Assembly (NCBI RefSeq): GCF_963576675.1
Contig: NC_088916.1
Location: forward strand, 14,298,501-14,362,500
Direction: 5' to 3'
DNA: 64,000 nt
Origin: Euphorbia lathyris
Lineage: Eukaryota > Streptophyta > Magnoliopsida > Malpighiales > Euphorbiaceae
The notes beneath the pieces were generated by a model that saw nothing but the letters and a program-made list of their open reading frames with translations, was not told the origin of the DNA and made no database searches. Shown here piece by piece: positions 35,359 through 46,773 of this stretch (positions are counted from its first letter, which is position 1; each line of letters starts with the position of its first letter). The translations under genes and the position numbers were made by a program.

Positions 35359-36270
35359 TTTTTTTTTTGTACTAAATTATACTTTTAGTACACACTAAAC
35401 TACAGTTTTGTTACCTATTTGTAATTAATTTTTTTTTACCCCACACAATTTTAAAAAACTAATATACACTAGTAAGATATTACTTCCCTCTAAAGTCACA
35501 GTGGTTGTTTAGTTGTAGAATGATGCGAGTTATAGTCATAGGTACTTTGATAGACTCAGCAAACTCTGACATGAGTTTTAGTTGTTGCTACTTTGGTAGA
35601 TCCTGTTGGTCACAAAAGCTAATGGGATGATAGGGGTTGTAATAGGGTGGGGCGGAGATTAGATGTATTTCCCATTCATCTCAAATATTTTTGAGGACTG
35701 TTTCGGTAATCCCAAATAGAGGAGATCTTTTTACCCTGCACCCAGGAGCAAAGGCAAGATAAACAGTCAAAATTTTAAAGGCTTGGAGATTTCATCGGAG
35801 TTCAAGATCCTTTACTGATTATTTTAGAATGTATTTTTTGGCTGGTTGGAGGGCTAAGACCCTTCCAACCATGGCATTGGTCCGCCCCTCCTGCCTGCAT
35901 CCAATGGGTGACGGAAAATCCCCATCACCCAAATGTAGCCGTCTGGTAAAATTTCTACGGTACTGTTGCCACCCTTAGACAACACACACTGCAACCCCAA
36001 CCTCCCTAAAATCACCTCATTTCAGTCCTAAAATAGCTAGAAATCTAGTACAAAAGACACATTTTCTCCTTATTTACTACTTCGTGTTCACTCTCCACAA
36101 CACTATTTTAATGCATCAAATGTCTTATTGCTTAACATATTTTTATAGAATAAAAATAGTTAAATTAAGTATTAATAACATCACTCAAAAATGATCAATT
36201 CAAGTCTAAAATTAACACAAAAAGATTGTCAGGCATATAATATAATTGCAATTCCCCAGTGCTCTTAATC
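35359..36270. other. Intergenic, no gene seen
   Basis: Includes a GC-richer patch at about 35,860-35,960 with no recognisable product. 3' flank of the minus-strand B3 gene. Confidence 0.4.
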
Positions 36271-39200
36271 TTATACTCTTCTTCTAAACAACCTTGGAGC
36301 AGGTTTCTTTCTAGGCCTGACTGGATGCTTTTTTCGTTTTCCATTTTCCTTGATTGATTCAACTTCTGTTTTAACAGCTTCTGATTCAACTACTGTTTTA
36401 ACAGCTTCTGATTCATTTTTCTCACCATTCTCCTCAATAACACCATTTTTCTCACCTGAGTTCATATCATCTGCTATCACTTCACTTTGTGGTTTCGATG
36501 TTTCAACATTTAATACCTTACTTGCCTTCGCTTTCTTTGAGTTTTTCTTCTTACTTGAAGGAGATTTAAACTCATTTTGATCTTCGGATGCATTTGTTGT
36601 CTTAGCAGAACCATTTTCCTCTGCAACATCTACTTGTGTTTCACTTGATTCTGGTGATGATACTTTAAAAGTGTAGAGCTGCAAAAGAATCAAATGTTTA
36701 TTTATTAAATTGCAAAGTATTACAAAGGTATACTTGAAGCCATATGAGAAAGTTGGATGCATTTTCACTTCCATATATACTGTTAAAGACTGTTCAGTGG
36801 CTTGAATATTCTGCTAACTTGTTCTTGACAGTTAGAGTTTGCAGACATCAGTATTATTTTGCAGGCAGTTTCTATTTCCTCAAAACAATTTTAGAAATCA
36901 GAGGTTCTCTCTTGATGAGCCTGATCTACTAATTTTTTTATTCCAGTTAGTAAGAGGATCTTGAACTAAGAATTAGATTCTAGAAGCACAAAAAGGATAT
37001 CTTTAGCAATTTCAATAATCGGGTGATATTCTTTATATACTAAATGCTACCACATGTATAATCATACTCAATTCAATAGAATGGTTTATCTTTAAAAGGG
37101 ATCTTTTATAATTTCGCAAGTGGGATTATTTTTGGGTTTTGTCCAGTCGTTATTCACTTGATTGTTTTTAGATATACTAGACAGCAAATATTAGAAACGT
37201 CATTAAAAACTCACATGTAACTTGGCCAATTAGTCAACTTGCAAAGAAGAAAGTCGAATTTTGCTTTGTCCAAAGCTTTCGTAAAAATGTTTACTATCCA
37301 ACAAAATTATAGTAAGCCTCTATATGTTTTGTTTGTTAATGAAAAACAAGATTTTAAGCTATACACAATGTTGACTGACTATCACAATACAACTTCATAC
37401 CCTTCGGATGACATACCTGTAAGTCATCCAAAAGTTGTTTGAGCCATTTAAACTTACACACTGTGACCGCCATGGATCTATATTCTGCTTGTTTCTTTTT
37501 GGTCTTCTATGACACCAGAGAGTAACTCATTAACACAAACCATCTGGTTAAGGATCGACGAGTAAAGGGGCAACTACCCCAATCATAGTTACCATCTTTT
37601 TAAACGAAGACCAGTCTCAGCTCAAAGCAAAATCCCTTGCCCTGAGCTCTTCAAATATCATACGACCCGGAGAGCCGCATCCCAATGCTCTTGAAGAGGA
37701 TGTTGCATAAATTACGACAAGATGAGGATTAAATAAGCAAGACCTTGTCTCGTGACAGATAAGTAAATCAAGCGCCCCACAAGTCTCCTATAGAGAGGTG
37801 GATCCGCCAGAAACGCCCATGTAATAACAACTGAAATTTGATTTTGTTCCATGGGGAACAACTCATGTTTCTCCCTTAATAAACATGCCTCTGAAATTAT
37901 ATCAAGTGTGTATTTTCATTGGCAGAGAAAAATTGTAACACTATGCCCCGCTCTGGTCCAAATCCAACACTTTGGGCCTTACGGCTTTAAAATGCATCTG
38001 CATGTATTGGATTCACACCTTACTAATAAGCCCCAGTCACTCAATTTTCGATGTGGGATTTAGTTCATTCATGTCCTCATCGCCATCCCTTAGGGCCGCT
38101 CCTTGCTCAGACCTTCTACCCCGACGCCACCCACTCCGAATCGAGTACTTACAAAAATTCGCGTCGGTTTACAAGCCACTTTGAGCCCTAATAAATACCT
38201 CAAAACACACAAACCCTTCATGTGGAATCACCCGCCAAGATAAGTTTTAAAAGTGGTCAATGCTTATGTATCATTGCTTGCCATAATCAAGTCGTGAACG
38301 TAAACTGATACGTTGATTTCAGTTGTTTCTTCGCACAAAACAAACAAAGAATAATTTGAATAGGATTGCACAAATACATAATTCTTCAATGTCATTGAAA
38401 CCAAAATCGAGGAGCTTGTTCAGTCCGTACAATGATTTCTTCAATCTAAACATGTAACGACCTTGTCTGGAGTAGGTGGCACCGGGGTAGAAGGCCTGAG
38501 CAAGGACCGGCCTTAAGGGATGTCGATGCGGGCAGAGATGAACCGAATCCCACATCGGAAATGGAAAGAGAGTGACTGAGGCTTATTAGTAAGGTGTGAA
38601 TCCAATACATGCAGACGCGTTTTAAAACCGTGAGACCCAAAGTATTCGATTTGGGCCAAAGCTGACAATATCTACATGGTATTGGTCGGGGTGTTACAAA
38701 ACACCATGTTAAGAGTCATATTTTTGAAACTTGGAGGAATCTTCATATACACTTCTTCGCTCAAGTCCCGTGAAGAAAAGCATTATGTACATCCATTTGA
38801 TGGACCTCCCAATATTTAACAGCCGCAATTGCAAGGAAAACACGAACACTTACCATTTTGGCCACTAATGCAAATGTTTTTATAGTTAATCCTTTCCACC
38901 TGACGATTCCCATAGATCACCAATCGTGCTTTACGTCGTTCTATGCTGCCATCAGACCGATACTCTATCTTATATATCCATTGATTCCCTAGAGCTTTCT
39001 TTTTCCGAAAGGTAAAGGCTCCATTACCCAAGTCCCATTGTTCTCAAGAGCTCGAATCTACTTACTCATGGCGTCTCGCCAACCTAAATCTTTCACAACA
39101 TCTTTAAAATGTTTCGACTCATGACCTATGGAGACCGCTGAAAGAAAATTCCTATGTTTGACAGAAAAATGGTCACAATTCATAAAATGTGTTATAGGAT

Positions 39201-42200
39201 AACGAGTACCTGAGGCAAGTAAAGGGGAAGGTGAATGCTCAAATGGACTTATTTTCTGGACAATGAGTAACACAGTTGTGAAACCGCGTTGAAAAGGCCT
39301 TGATTCTTTTCCCTCTCCCTAACTCTTCATCAATATGTCCACCCTGCTCTACTTCGTTAAGTTCCAAACCCTCAATTTGAACAGCCTCGGGACCGAGCTA
39401 ATATTGCACATGCAAATTTGCACCCTCAATCCCATTCTCATTGGGGACGACATTGCTGCAAGCCACCTTTCAATGCTCGCGACACGATCATCGTCGCCCT
39501 CATCATCACTCCATGCTCCATCTTCACTTGATATCTTAGGAACCATTTCGTTTGTGTTTGATCTGTCTTAAAAGGAAATTCTTTCTCTTAGAACTTCACA
39601 TCTCGTGACACAATATATCATACAATTTCCAACCCTTCTTCCCAAACAAATAGCCAACAAAAACACATTTACGATTTCTACTTGCAAACTTATCACTTTG
39701 ATGTCATTGATTATGAGCATAATAAAGATAACCAAATACACGAAGACTATCATAAGATGGGACTTTCCCAAACAACGGTTCATAAGGCGATTTATTATTA
39801 ACTAAGAGAGAAGGTGTTCTATTAATCAAGTGACACGTTATCAAGCCTCAACCCTCCTGGCAACACGACATTGCCCTTTTGGTTTGCTTCTGCGTTTCCA
39901 TCCGGCAATCAAACCGGACAACCCTTCATCGTTTTCACATTTTTCAAAATAGACAAATCTCATGTCATATGATTTGACACTCATGTATAAATAATCCAAT
40001 TAAAACAATTGTGCCTACCATACAATGATATTTTCCTTTGGCTAAATATAGAGCTTCAATTATTTGTTACAGTTGTGTCGATGAAGCACTTGTCGGTCCC
40101 TGCAATTCATTTTTTTTTTTTGCACGAATAGACGTTGCACCAAAACCTCCTCTTCCTTTCTTTCCACCATTGCAACATAGTCCCTGTCCTCCACGAGGTC
40201 ATACTCTCTCGTTCTACTTTGGACGAGGACAACTCTCCTTCTCGTAGTCTTTTTCTGCTTGAATCACGTGTTGGTACACTCTATCAACAGCCAACAATGT
40301 CTCTTGTTCGAGCAGATTTGCAAGAGTGGACGCATATGCTCCATCAAGACCAATCAAGAAGTGATGCAGTTTTTCTATCTATGCGACTATTTCACACTTA
40401 CAATCGCCACATTTACACATTGGCACCTTCACATAGGTGGTCAATTCATCCCAAATTTTGAACAAACAGCCAAAATAAATTGCCAAATTCTCGGTTTTTC
40501 CTTACTTCCATTCTCCCGAGGAGATTTTCAATTGACAAATTCGAGTGCCACTTACTACACAAAATCTGTTTTTGAGACTGTTCCACAAGAGTTGAGCATC
40601 ATCATATATAAGGAAAGAATATTAACAAATTGACCAATTAATCAATGTACATTAATATCTCATAATAGCCATCCATGTCACTGACCTATGTTGCATAGAC
40701 ACCGGAAAATGTTATTTCTGAAAAAATATAACTAGGAAAACCGTACTGAAAATGAATACGAAATGCGAAAACAGTAACGAAGAAGAAATTTCATGCAACA
40801 TAGCCATTAATACAATAAAGGGCGGCCCGGTCGCATTACGCGTCCCCGCTGAGCGAGGGTCCGGGGAGGGGTCCCACCACAAGGGTGTATTGGGGGCAAG
40901 CCTTCCCTTGTCAATTTAATTGGCAAGAGGCCGCCCCTAAGACTCGAACCCGTGACCTCTGGTCACACGACAACAACGTTTTACCGTTGCGCCAAGGCTC
41001 GCCCTCATAACCATTAATACAATAGCAAAGAAAAAATAGAACTTAAAAAAGATATATATCATGGAAAATAATTTGAAGTTGAAAGCGTTTTCCTCTATTT
41101 TAGTTAAAAGTTACTTCATTAAGGTAAGGTTAAAAAGAAAACTTAAAATATAAGTTTGATTGGAGTAGTTTCACAATATTAGATTGTTGACTGCAAAAAC
41201 CAGTTCAAGAACTAACTAAATGATCAGAAAATGTAAATTACACAAAAGTTATATGATAAATAAAACCTCAAATTGTTTTATTGCATTCTCCTATTGTAAT
41301 ATTTTTATACTTAAAAGCACACAACACATTTAGGCGCAAGAGGTCTTAGAGCCTTAGCACATGGGTCACGAAGATGGTGTGCGCATGAGCAACATAAGGC
41401 ACAGCAACAAAAATAAAATTATAAATCATAATACTTAAATTATAAGAAATGATAAATTTTAAAATAAAAATATAATGAATACTAAACCATAAACCATGAC
41501 AATATTTTTAATCATAAATAAATTCTAGCATGCAATAAACCTCATATTCTATATCTAAAGTTCAATTATTCAATTAAATAGTAAACCTTAAGTTTATTAA
41601 TAGCTACTGTCTATACTCATCATTCATCACTATCACACTTCTCATCTAAAATATCATCAAACTCTTGTTCAAGAAATTGGTCCTCTTCATCCTCATCAAC
41701 AAAAAAAATGAGTTTCTTCTTCTCTCTCATCTCGAAGAACTGCAGGAGCTGATATTTTAGCCCTTTTTCCTACTCCTCTAGCATTATAAGCACTTCCTTC
41801 ACCCAAGCTGCCCTACTAACTGAATCCCATGTTAGATTATCATCTTCAAATAAGAGTTCATCGTCATTCCACAATTCTCTCCCTTTGGCTGCTTATATTT
41901 CACGTATGTTTTGTTTCTTTCTCTTCTATTTTGCCCTGCTTCTTTCTCTTTCAGTAACTTTGCGACTTTGTCTCCTCTTCTAATTCAAGCATGTATCTTC
42001 CTTTTTAATAAAAAAATTCTTATTTTGGACCCTTAGATGTGTCTAATCCAAGGGTGAATATTAAACCTACAATAAATACTTTTAAAAACCCTAAAATTGC
42101 ACATATGTCACAGAGTGCACCTCTAAACACTGTCTTGGCGCACAATGGCGCGCCAAGGTGACTGCGCCCGCAATTGAGGGTGCTAAACATGGAGCTTTGT

Positions 42201-43700
42201 GCGCCATGCGCCTTATGCGTGTCATTAACAACAATTATGTTTCTATGTAACTAAACATATATTTTTTTATGATAAAAAAGATTGGATTGTTTGATAAGAA
42301 GTTAATGCATGGAGTGTAAGTGAGTATAATTGGTTATTGATTTTTCAAAAGTATAAAAGCCTACCTTGAATTTGTTGGGCTCCACCAATTCAAACACAAC
42401 AGCGTCACCATCATCTAATTTATGGTCCAATGCAAACCCCCTCCAACCTCCACTAAGCCCAGTCCTGCTCCCAAGGAATCTAGCATCACATGTTGAGCCA
42501 TTTTCATCCTCAAGTACCATATCCACGTCTTTCTTTGGCAGATGATCCTTACAGAACTGAGTAGGAAGCCCCTTAATTTAAAGTGAAACAAAAAAAAAAT
42601 TAGATTCTCTTGCTCAAGTACTAGAATTTTCTTCATCTATAGTCCTCTAAGCAGAACAATATTGTTAAAGTGCATATCTCAGTTATCATCTATGATGCTG
42701 AACAAGGACTTACCAACCAGAAACAACTATAAACATGGGACCGAACCATTGATTTGACAAAAGATGGATTCCCAGATTGTAGACTAGTTTGGAATTTCTC
42801 TGCAGCTTTAAGAGTTCGAAGTCTATCTCCATAATCAGCAAGTTTAACTTCATCCAACGGTCTTGAAATATAGCTGAAAATTCGAAAGAATTATTCAAAC
42901 AATATGTCTTCCAGCATACAAAGTAATGAAACATTTGTATTTCACAAGAGAACTCTTCTCCACCTCGTCCATGATGAGTTACCCCTTGCCTTCTTCCGCA
43001 TAGGCGGAAGGTCGGTATGTAACTGGAATAAGAAACAAGTGAAAATAATCACTGGTTAAGACATAATACATGAAGTTAATCACCCAAATTATAGCCATTG
43101 ATACGTACTTCATCTGCATAAGAGGTAACTGTAGTCCGTGCGCGAGAAGAGCGTCTTGGTTCAACAATCTCAGTATTAGCTGCTTTTGGTTTTAACAGGC
43201 GTTGCTAGATAATGTAAAAACAGATGACAAAAACAATCTATTAGAACTTAGATCCTTCAAATGAATTTGATTTACATAATAACATTGCTAGAAAACTGAT
43301 GTGTTCAAATAAATTTTCAAGGGATACAATTCACCCATGAATACATTGAATCTATTACATTTTTTGCAGTTTCCAAACACATACACGACATTCAGAAATT
43401 AGGTTTTATTTTCCAGTAATTAGGATGAAGGAAAAAGAGATGAATTTGTTACCTACCTTCTTCTCAGGGGTCGAAAGTTTAGAAAGACTCTTTGAGATGT
43501 CTAAGATTCCCAAATCCTTGCAAGTTAAATAAAAAATGAAAGAAAAGATACAACATGAATTTCTATATAAAATGAACTAAAAGAAGTTGCAGAGGGAGAA
43601 GGAAAAGAGGGTTGCGCACCTGAAACCGCTTCTTGTTTTCGTCAAGGCGCTGTTTACGAGCCTCCTCATATGTATTTGAATTGCCATTTTCCGCCGCCAT
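36271..43700 (-). CDS. B3-domain protein, paralogue 1 (At5g42700/At3g19184-like), possibly damaged
   Basis: Plant nuclear DNA-binding protein. Minus-strand exons: 43620-43700, 43457-43516, 43109-43204, 42983-43022, 42714-42873, 42365-42571, 36271-36678. Exon 1 [20 protein letters not shown] is the family N-terminus; exons 5-6 hold the B3 fold ([60 protein letters not shown]). The 136-codon last exon is Lys/Glu-rich and ends [12 protein letters not shown]. Oddity: the only GT donor of exon 4 gives 40 nt, whereas the paralogue has 38, so exon 5 would be read out of frame; either an unusual splice is used or the gene is dead. Intron 6 (5.7 kb) is filled with retroelement debris. Tandem paralogue at 49160-59701. 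Confidence 0.75.
37934..38173 (+). mobile_element. Solo-LTR/TRIM-like repeat, copy 1
   Basis: 240 bp, starts TGTAACAC and ends GTTTACA. Internal words match copy 2 in opposite orientation (GCATGTATTGGATTCACACC, CTTACTAATAAGCC, GATGTGGGATT, CCTTCTACCCCG). No clear 5-bp duplication, so it may be older. Confidence 0.6.
38453..38698 (-). mobile_element. Solo-LTR/TRIM-like repeat, copy 2, inside Copia RT
   Basis: 246 bp with TGTAAC..GTTACA ends and a perfect 5-bp duplication AAACA (38448-38452 and 38699-38703), as expected of an LTR element. It interrupts the Copia reverse transcriptase just after [10 protein letters not shown]. It carries the CCGATGTGGGATT block common in plant TRIM LTRs. No internal region or second LTR, hence solo. 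Confidence 0.72.
40818..41010 (-). mobile_element. Au SINE
   Basis: tRNA-derived retroposon read on the minus strand: GGGCGAGCCTTGGCGCAACG start with an A-box, B-box GGTTCGAGTC (complement at 40941-40950), CCTCTTGC, ACCCTTGTGGT, CCCCGGACCCTCGC and a CGGGCCGCCCTT end. The 14-bp duplication CCATTAATACAATA flanks it (40804-40817 and 41011-41024). Full length. Au elements are moved by LINE enzymes. Confidence 0.9.
41320..42240 (-). mobile_element. Decayed hAT-like element
   Basis: Inverted GC-rich ends (about 41,330-41,400 and 42,125-42,225, both rich in GCGC words such as TTGGCGCAC and TAGGCGCAAG) surround an AT-rich interior. At about 41,830-41,890 the minus strand reads [20 protein letters not shown], resembling the acidic tail of plant hAT (DUF659/dimerisation) transposases. 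Stops are present. Assignment is tentative. Confidence 0.4.
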
Positions 43701-44081
43701 GTTTAAACACACCAGATTCTCGAAGAAGATGAAAAGGAAAAGGAGAAGAAGCACAAGCACAGAAGAAAATCAGAAGAACTGATTTAGCAGCCACTGAATT
43801 TCAACTGGTGCCTTTGGACATATTGGCGCTATTTTGAATTTCGAATAGTCTGCAAACCATCAGCGAATGCCTAGGGCTGTGTAAGAAAAGAGACAAAACA
43901 AAGAAATAAATAATAATCAAAATAAAATTTTAATTAAAAATTCAGTTTAATTTACATAAAAACTTGTAAATTATACTTTTTTGCTTCAAGTTTTAATGTG
44001 TTTGTTTTGATGAAAATTTCTGCTGATTTCATACATAAGAAAACAACAACTACTGCAAGAAATGCAAGAAAGTAAAAATAC
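43701..44081. other. Upstream region of B3 paralogue 1
   Basis: Presumed promoter and 5' UTR (minus strand); no clear TATA box chosen. Confidence 0.4.
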
Positions 44082-44413
44082 AAACTTACATAATTACAGG
44101 TTATATAATGCATGAAGGCAAGAAAAGAATTACAAAGAGTAAAATAAGTACCAGTAAAACAAATAACAGATAGAACATATATACTTCTTGAAAATCTAAA
44201 CTTACATAATTACAGGTTATGTAATGTATGAAGGCAAGAAAAGAATTACAAAAAGCAAAATAAGTACCAGTAAAACAAATAACAGATAGAACATATATAT
44301 TTCTTGAAACTCTAAACTTATATAATTACAGGTTATGTAATGCATGAAGGCAAGAAAAGACAAAATAAGTACCAGTAAAACAAATAACAGATAGAAAATA
44401 TATACTTCGGCAT
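44082..44413. repeat. 116-bp tandem repeat, about 2.8 copies
   Basis: Units start AAACTTACATAATTACAGG at 44082, 44198 and 44314 (third with one change). The last unit has an internal deletion of about 16 bp. High identity, so recent. Open frames over it are not genes. Confidence 0.9.
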
Positions 44414-45864
44414 TTAAACTATTAAAAATATTCAGATCTAAGTCATTTCTTTTGTAACCACGTACATGTAGTGATATGCTTATAAGATCTACTATTTCTG
44501 TTCTTGCTAAAACAAAAAAAAATGTTATAAATGAGAAAATAATAAACAACATATGCAATTCAAGCGGATTAAGAGATTCGGTAAAATATATGCAATCCAA
44601 CTAAAATAATCTTACTGAACAAAGAAAAACAAAAATAAAAAATAAGAAAAAAGAATGTAATATTCCTTATTCTTTTTCCTCAAATAGAAAACTGCAATTT
44701 GAAAGAGAAGAAAATTCAAAAAAAAAATATAAGAAAATATGAATCTATAAACAATCTATTACTCACTTTTATTATACTAGTTAGTCTAAATATATTTTAA
44801 AGTGCTTAATAATATCTTTATAATTGATATAATAAATAAATTGTTAATAAGTTTTCAAATTTAATTAATACATATATAATAAAATTTATATGGTAGGTTT
44901 GTATACCAACAATTTTAAATCTATACATATTAGATATATTTTGATCTAGTGTAAGAGCTAAATTCAAAGTCAGAGAGATTGTCAGGAAAAATAACGTAAG
45001 AAAATATGAATCTATCTTAAAAAAGAGAGGAAATTACTTTTTTTACATAGGCTCTCAAAATGGCGAGATTAACATAATGCCCTTAGGTTAGGCAGTAATA
45101 TAAGTCGATGTAGGGAGTGAGTGGACTTCTGAATGTGTAGAGGGATGGTTCCTTTTGGGAGTCTTAGGTTCATTCAGACTTCAGTCTTTAATATAGTGGA
45201 TCCGTAACATATGTTACCCCCTAATGGTGTATGTCGAATTATTGTATGTAAGACAATGTTATAATATCTGATGTTCGATGACAGCCGTGCTTAAGATCCT
45301 CTTTAGTAGGAAAGATATAATTGTTATCATTTAGTGACGAAGGATCTTATAGGCCAACTATTTAGCATGAAATCCTTTCATCTCCTTATAAGTTATAGTT
45401 GAATCTTTTCTCAGAGAACTTCACTCTTTCATCTTTATGCAATTTCCTTTTGAAGTAAGGTTAGATCTCTTTTCCTTATTTTCTTACTTTTGTTCATATT
45501 TTCTTGTCCAATACTTATGAGGTGAGCATGTAAAAGTTTTTGGATTTCCATTACTTTGAGATGTCTGGATCGACTTCAAGTTTGGATGTTACATGGTCTA
45601 TAAATGAGAGTAGTTTTGATATGGAATCTAAGGGTGTCAGTGGCTTTAACAGAGGAACTTGCGATGGTTACTAGTTACCGTTTTATGCATTTTCACACAA
45701 TGGACTGCTATACCAAGGAGTTTTTTTGGTAGCTCCATGTTTAGATAGGCCAAGGTGACCCTTGGCTAGTTGTACGAAAAAATCACAAGGGATCTGTGGT
45801 CCACCAATATATCGGGGTTTGCTCCTAGGAGTCGCTTCGACCACTAAGAGAATGTTGTAGAAAA
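44414..45864. other. AT-rich intergenic, no gene seen
   Basis: Mostly AT-rich; a more balanced stretch from 45,050 to 45,860 shows no recognisable product or repeat. Confidence 0.35.
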
Positions 45865-46140
45865 ACGTTAGGCGCTAGTCAGACAGATATGACCCTTGAG
45901 GATTAAACGAGGATTAGTCGTGGATTAATCGAATTTGAATAATAGTAAAGAAAAAATTAATAATAATAAATATTTTTATTCATCGTCGTTTAGGCAGTCA
46001 AGGCAGCTTAGATGGAGCCAAAACAACTAAAAATCAAGGTCCAAAAAATGTCTAGAGGGACTAATCGGAGAAAATTGGGGCGAATTCTCAATTTTGATCA
46101 CATAGGCGATCCAAGTGGCATTGGTTTTGAATAGCAATAA
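45865..46140. repeat. Dispersed repeat, copy 1
   Basis: Starts GGCGCTAGTCAGACAGA, then ACCCTTGAGGATTAA and GATTAGTCGTGGATTAATCG. The inverted equivalent occurs at 49,790-50,240. Probably a hAT- or MULE-class MITE, ends not fixed. Confidence 0.5.
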
Positions 46141-46773
46141 GAGCACCCTAATATTAATTGTTGAAACACAATTTCCACACTAATTTTGATTATGACAAAA
46201 ATATTATAAAAAATTAATATTCCATAATTAGTTAAACATTGAAATTAAATATTGATTTATTTGGACTAATGGTTTGTTAAGTGTGTTTGATAAAATAAAT
46301 TAAAGAAAGAAAAATATATAAAGGCGTTGAGTTGGATCAAAGGCTCAAACACCAAGCTCCGCCCAAGTGCTGGAACGATCTAGAAGCAACAACCCATGCC
46401 ATGAAGATTACTTGTTCCGGAAGATGAAGATTAAGGCATATCTAGCAAGATCAACGTTGACTCTGGACCACTGATTTTACACCACTGTATAAAGAAAGAA
46501 GTACAAGGAGCAGTCGGCTTGTCCCCTGGTCAACTTGGAATCTTTACCCTATTTATGCAAATAGTCAGACTGGCTCTGGCATTAATCAGAAGCACGTTAT
46601 CTCCTGAAGACAGAAGGAAAAGAGAGACAACGTTAGACTTTTGTACTAATTGCTGAGGATGAAAGCGACAGAAGAGTCTTTCCCTCCAACGGTTATTTTG
46701 AAATTCGAAATAACCAGCCTCAAAGTGTCACTAAAAAAATAAATTACATACGGAAGGTGTGTTGCATGTAGAA
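46141..46773. other. Intergenic, no gene seen
   Basis: No recognised feature up to the LTR at 46774. Confidence 0.35.

Larger units (their letters stand above)
37220..40640 (-). mobile_element. Decayed Copia retrotransposon in B3 intron 6
   Basis: On the minus strand, in order: gag-like remains (40,040-40,640), integrase C-terminus (about 39,568-39,783: [12 protein letters not shown].., KKGWKLYD), reverse transcriptase (38,816-39,031: [20 protein letters not shown], and RLKKSLYGL near 38,440), RNase H (about 37,450-37,810: [30 protein letters not shown]). Many stops and frameshifts. No LTR pair found. Same orientation as the host gene. Confidence 0.82.

Noticed and set aside
40941..41005. 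Possible tRNA gene
   Set aside because: A and B boxes belong to the Au SINE; the sequence continues into the SINE body and has a 14-bp target duplication.
44217..44600. 127-residue minus-strand ORF
   Set aside because: It covers the 116-bp tandem repeat; Leu/Val/Ile-rich only because of base composition.
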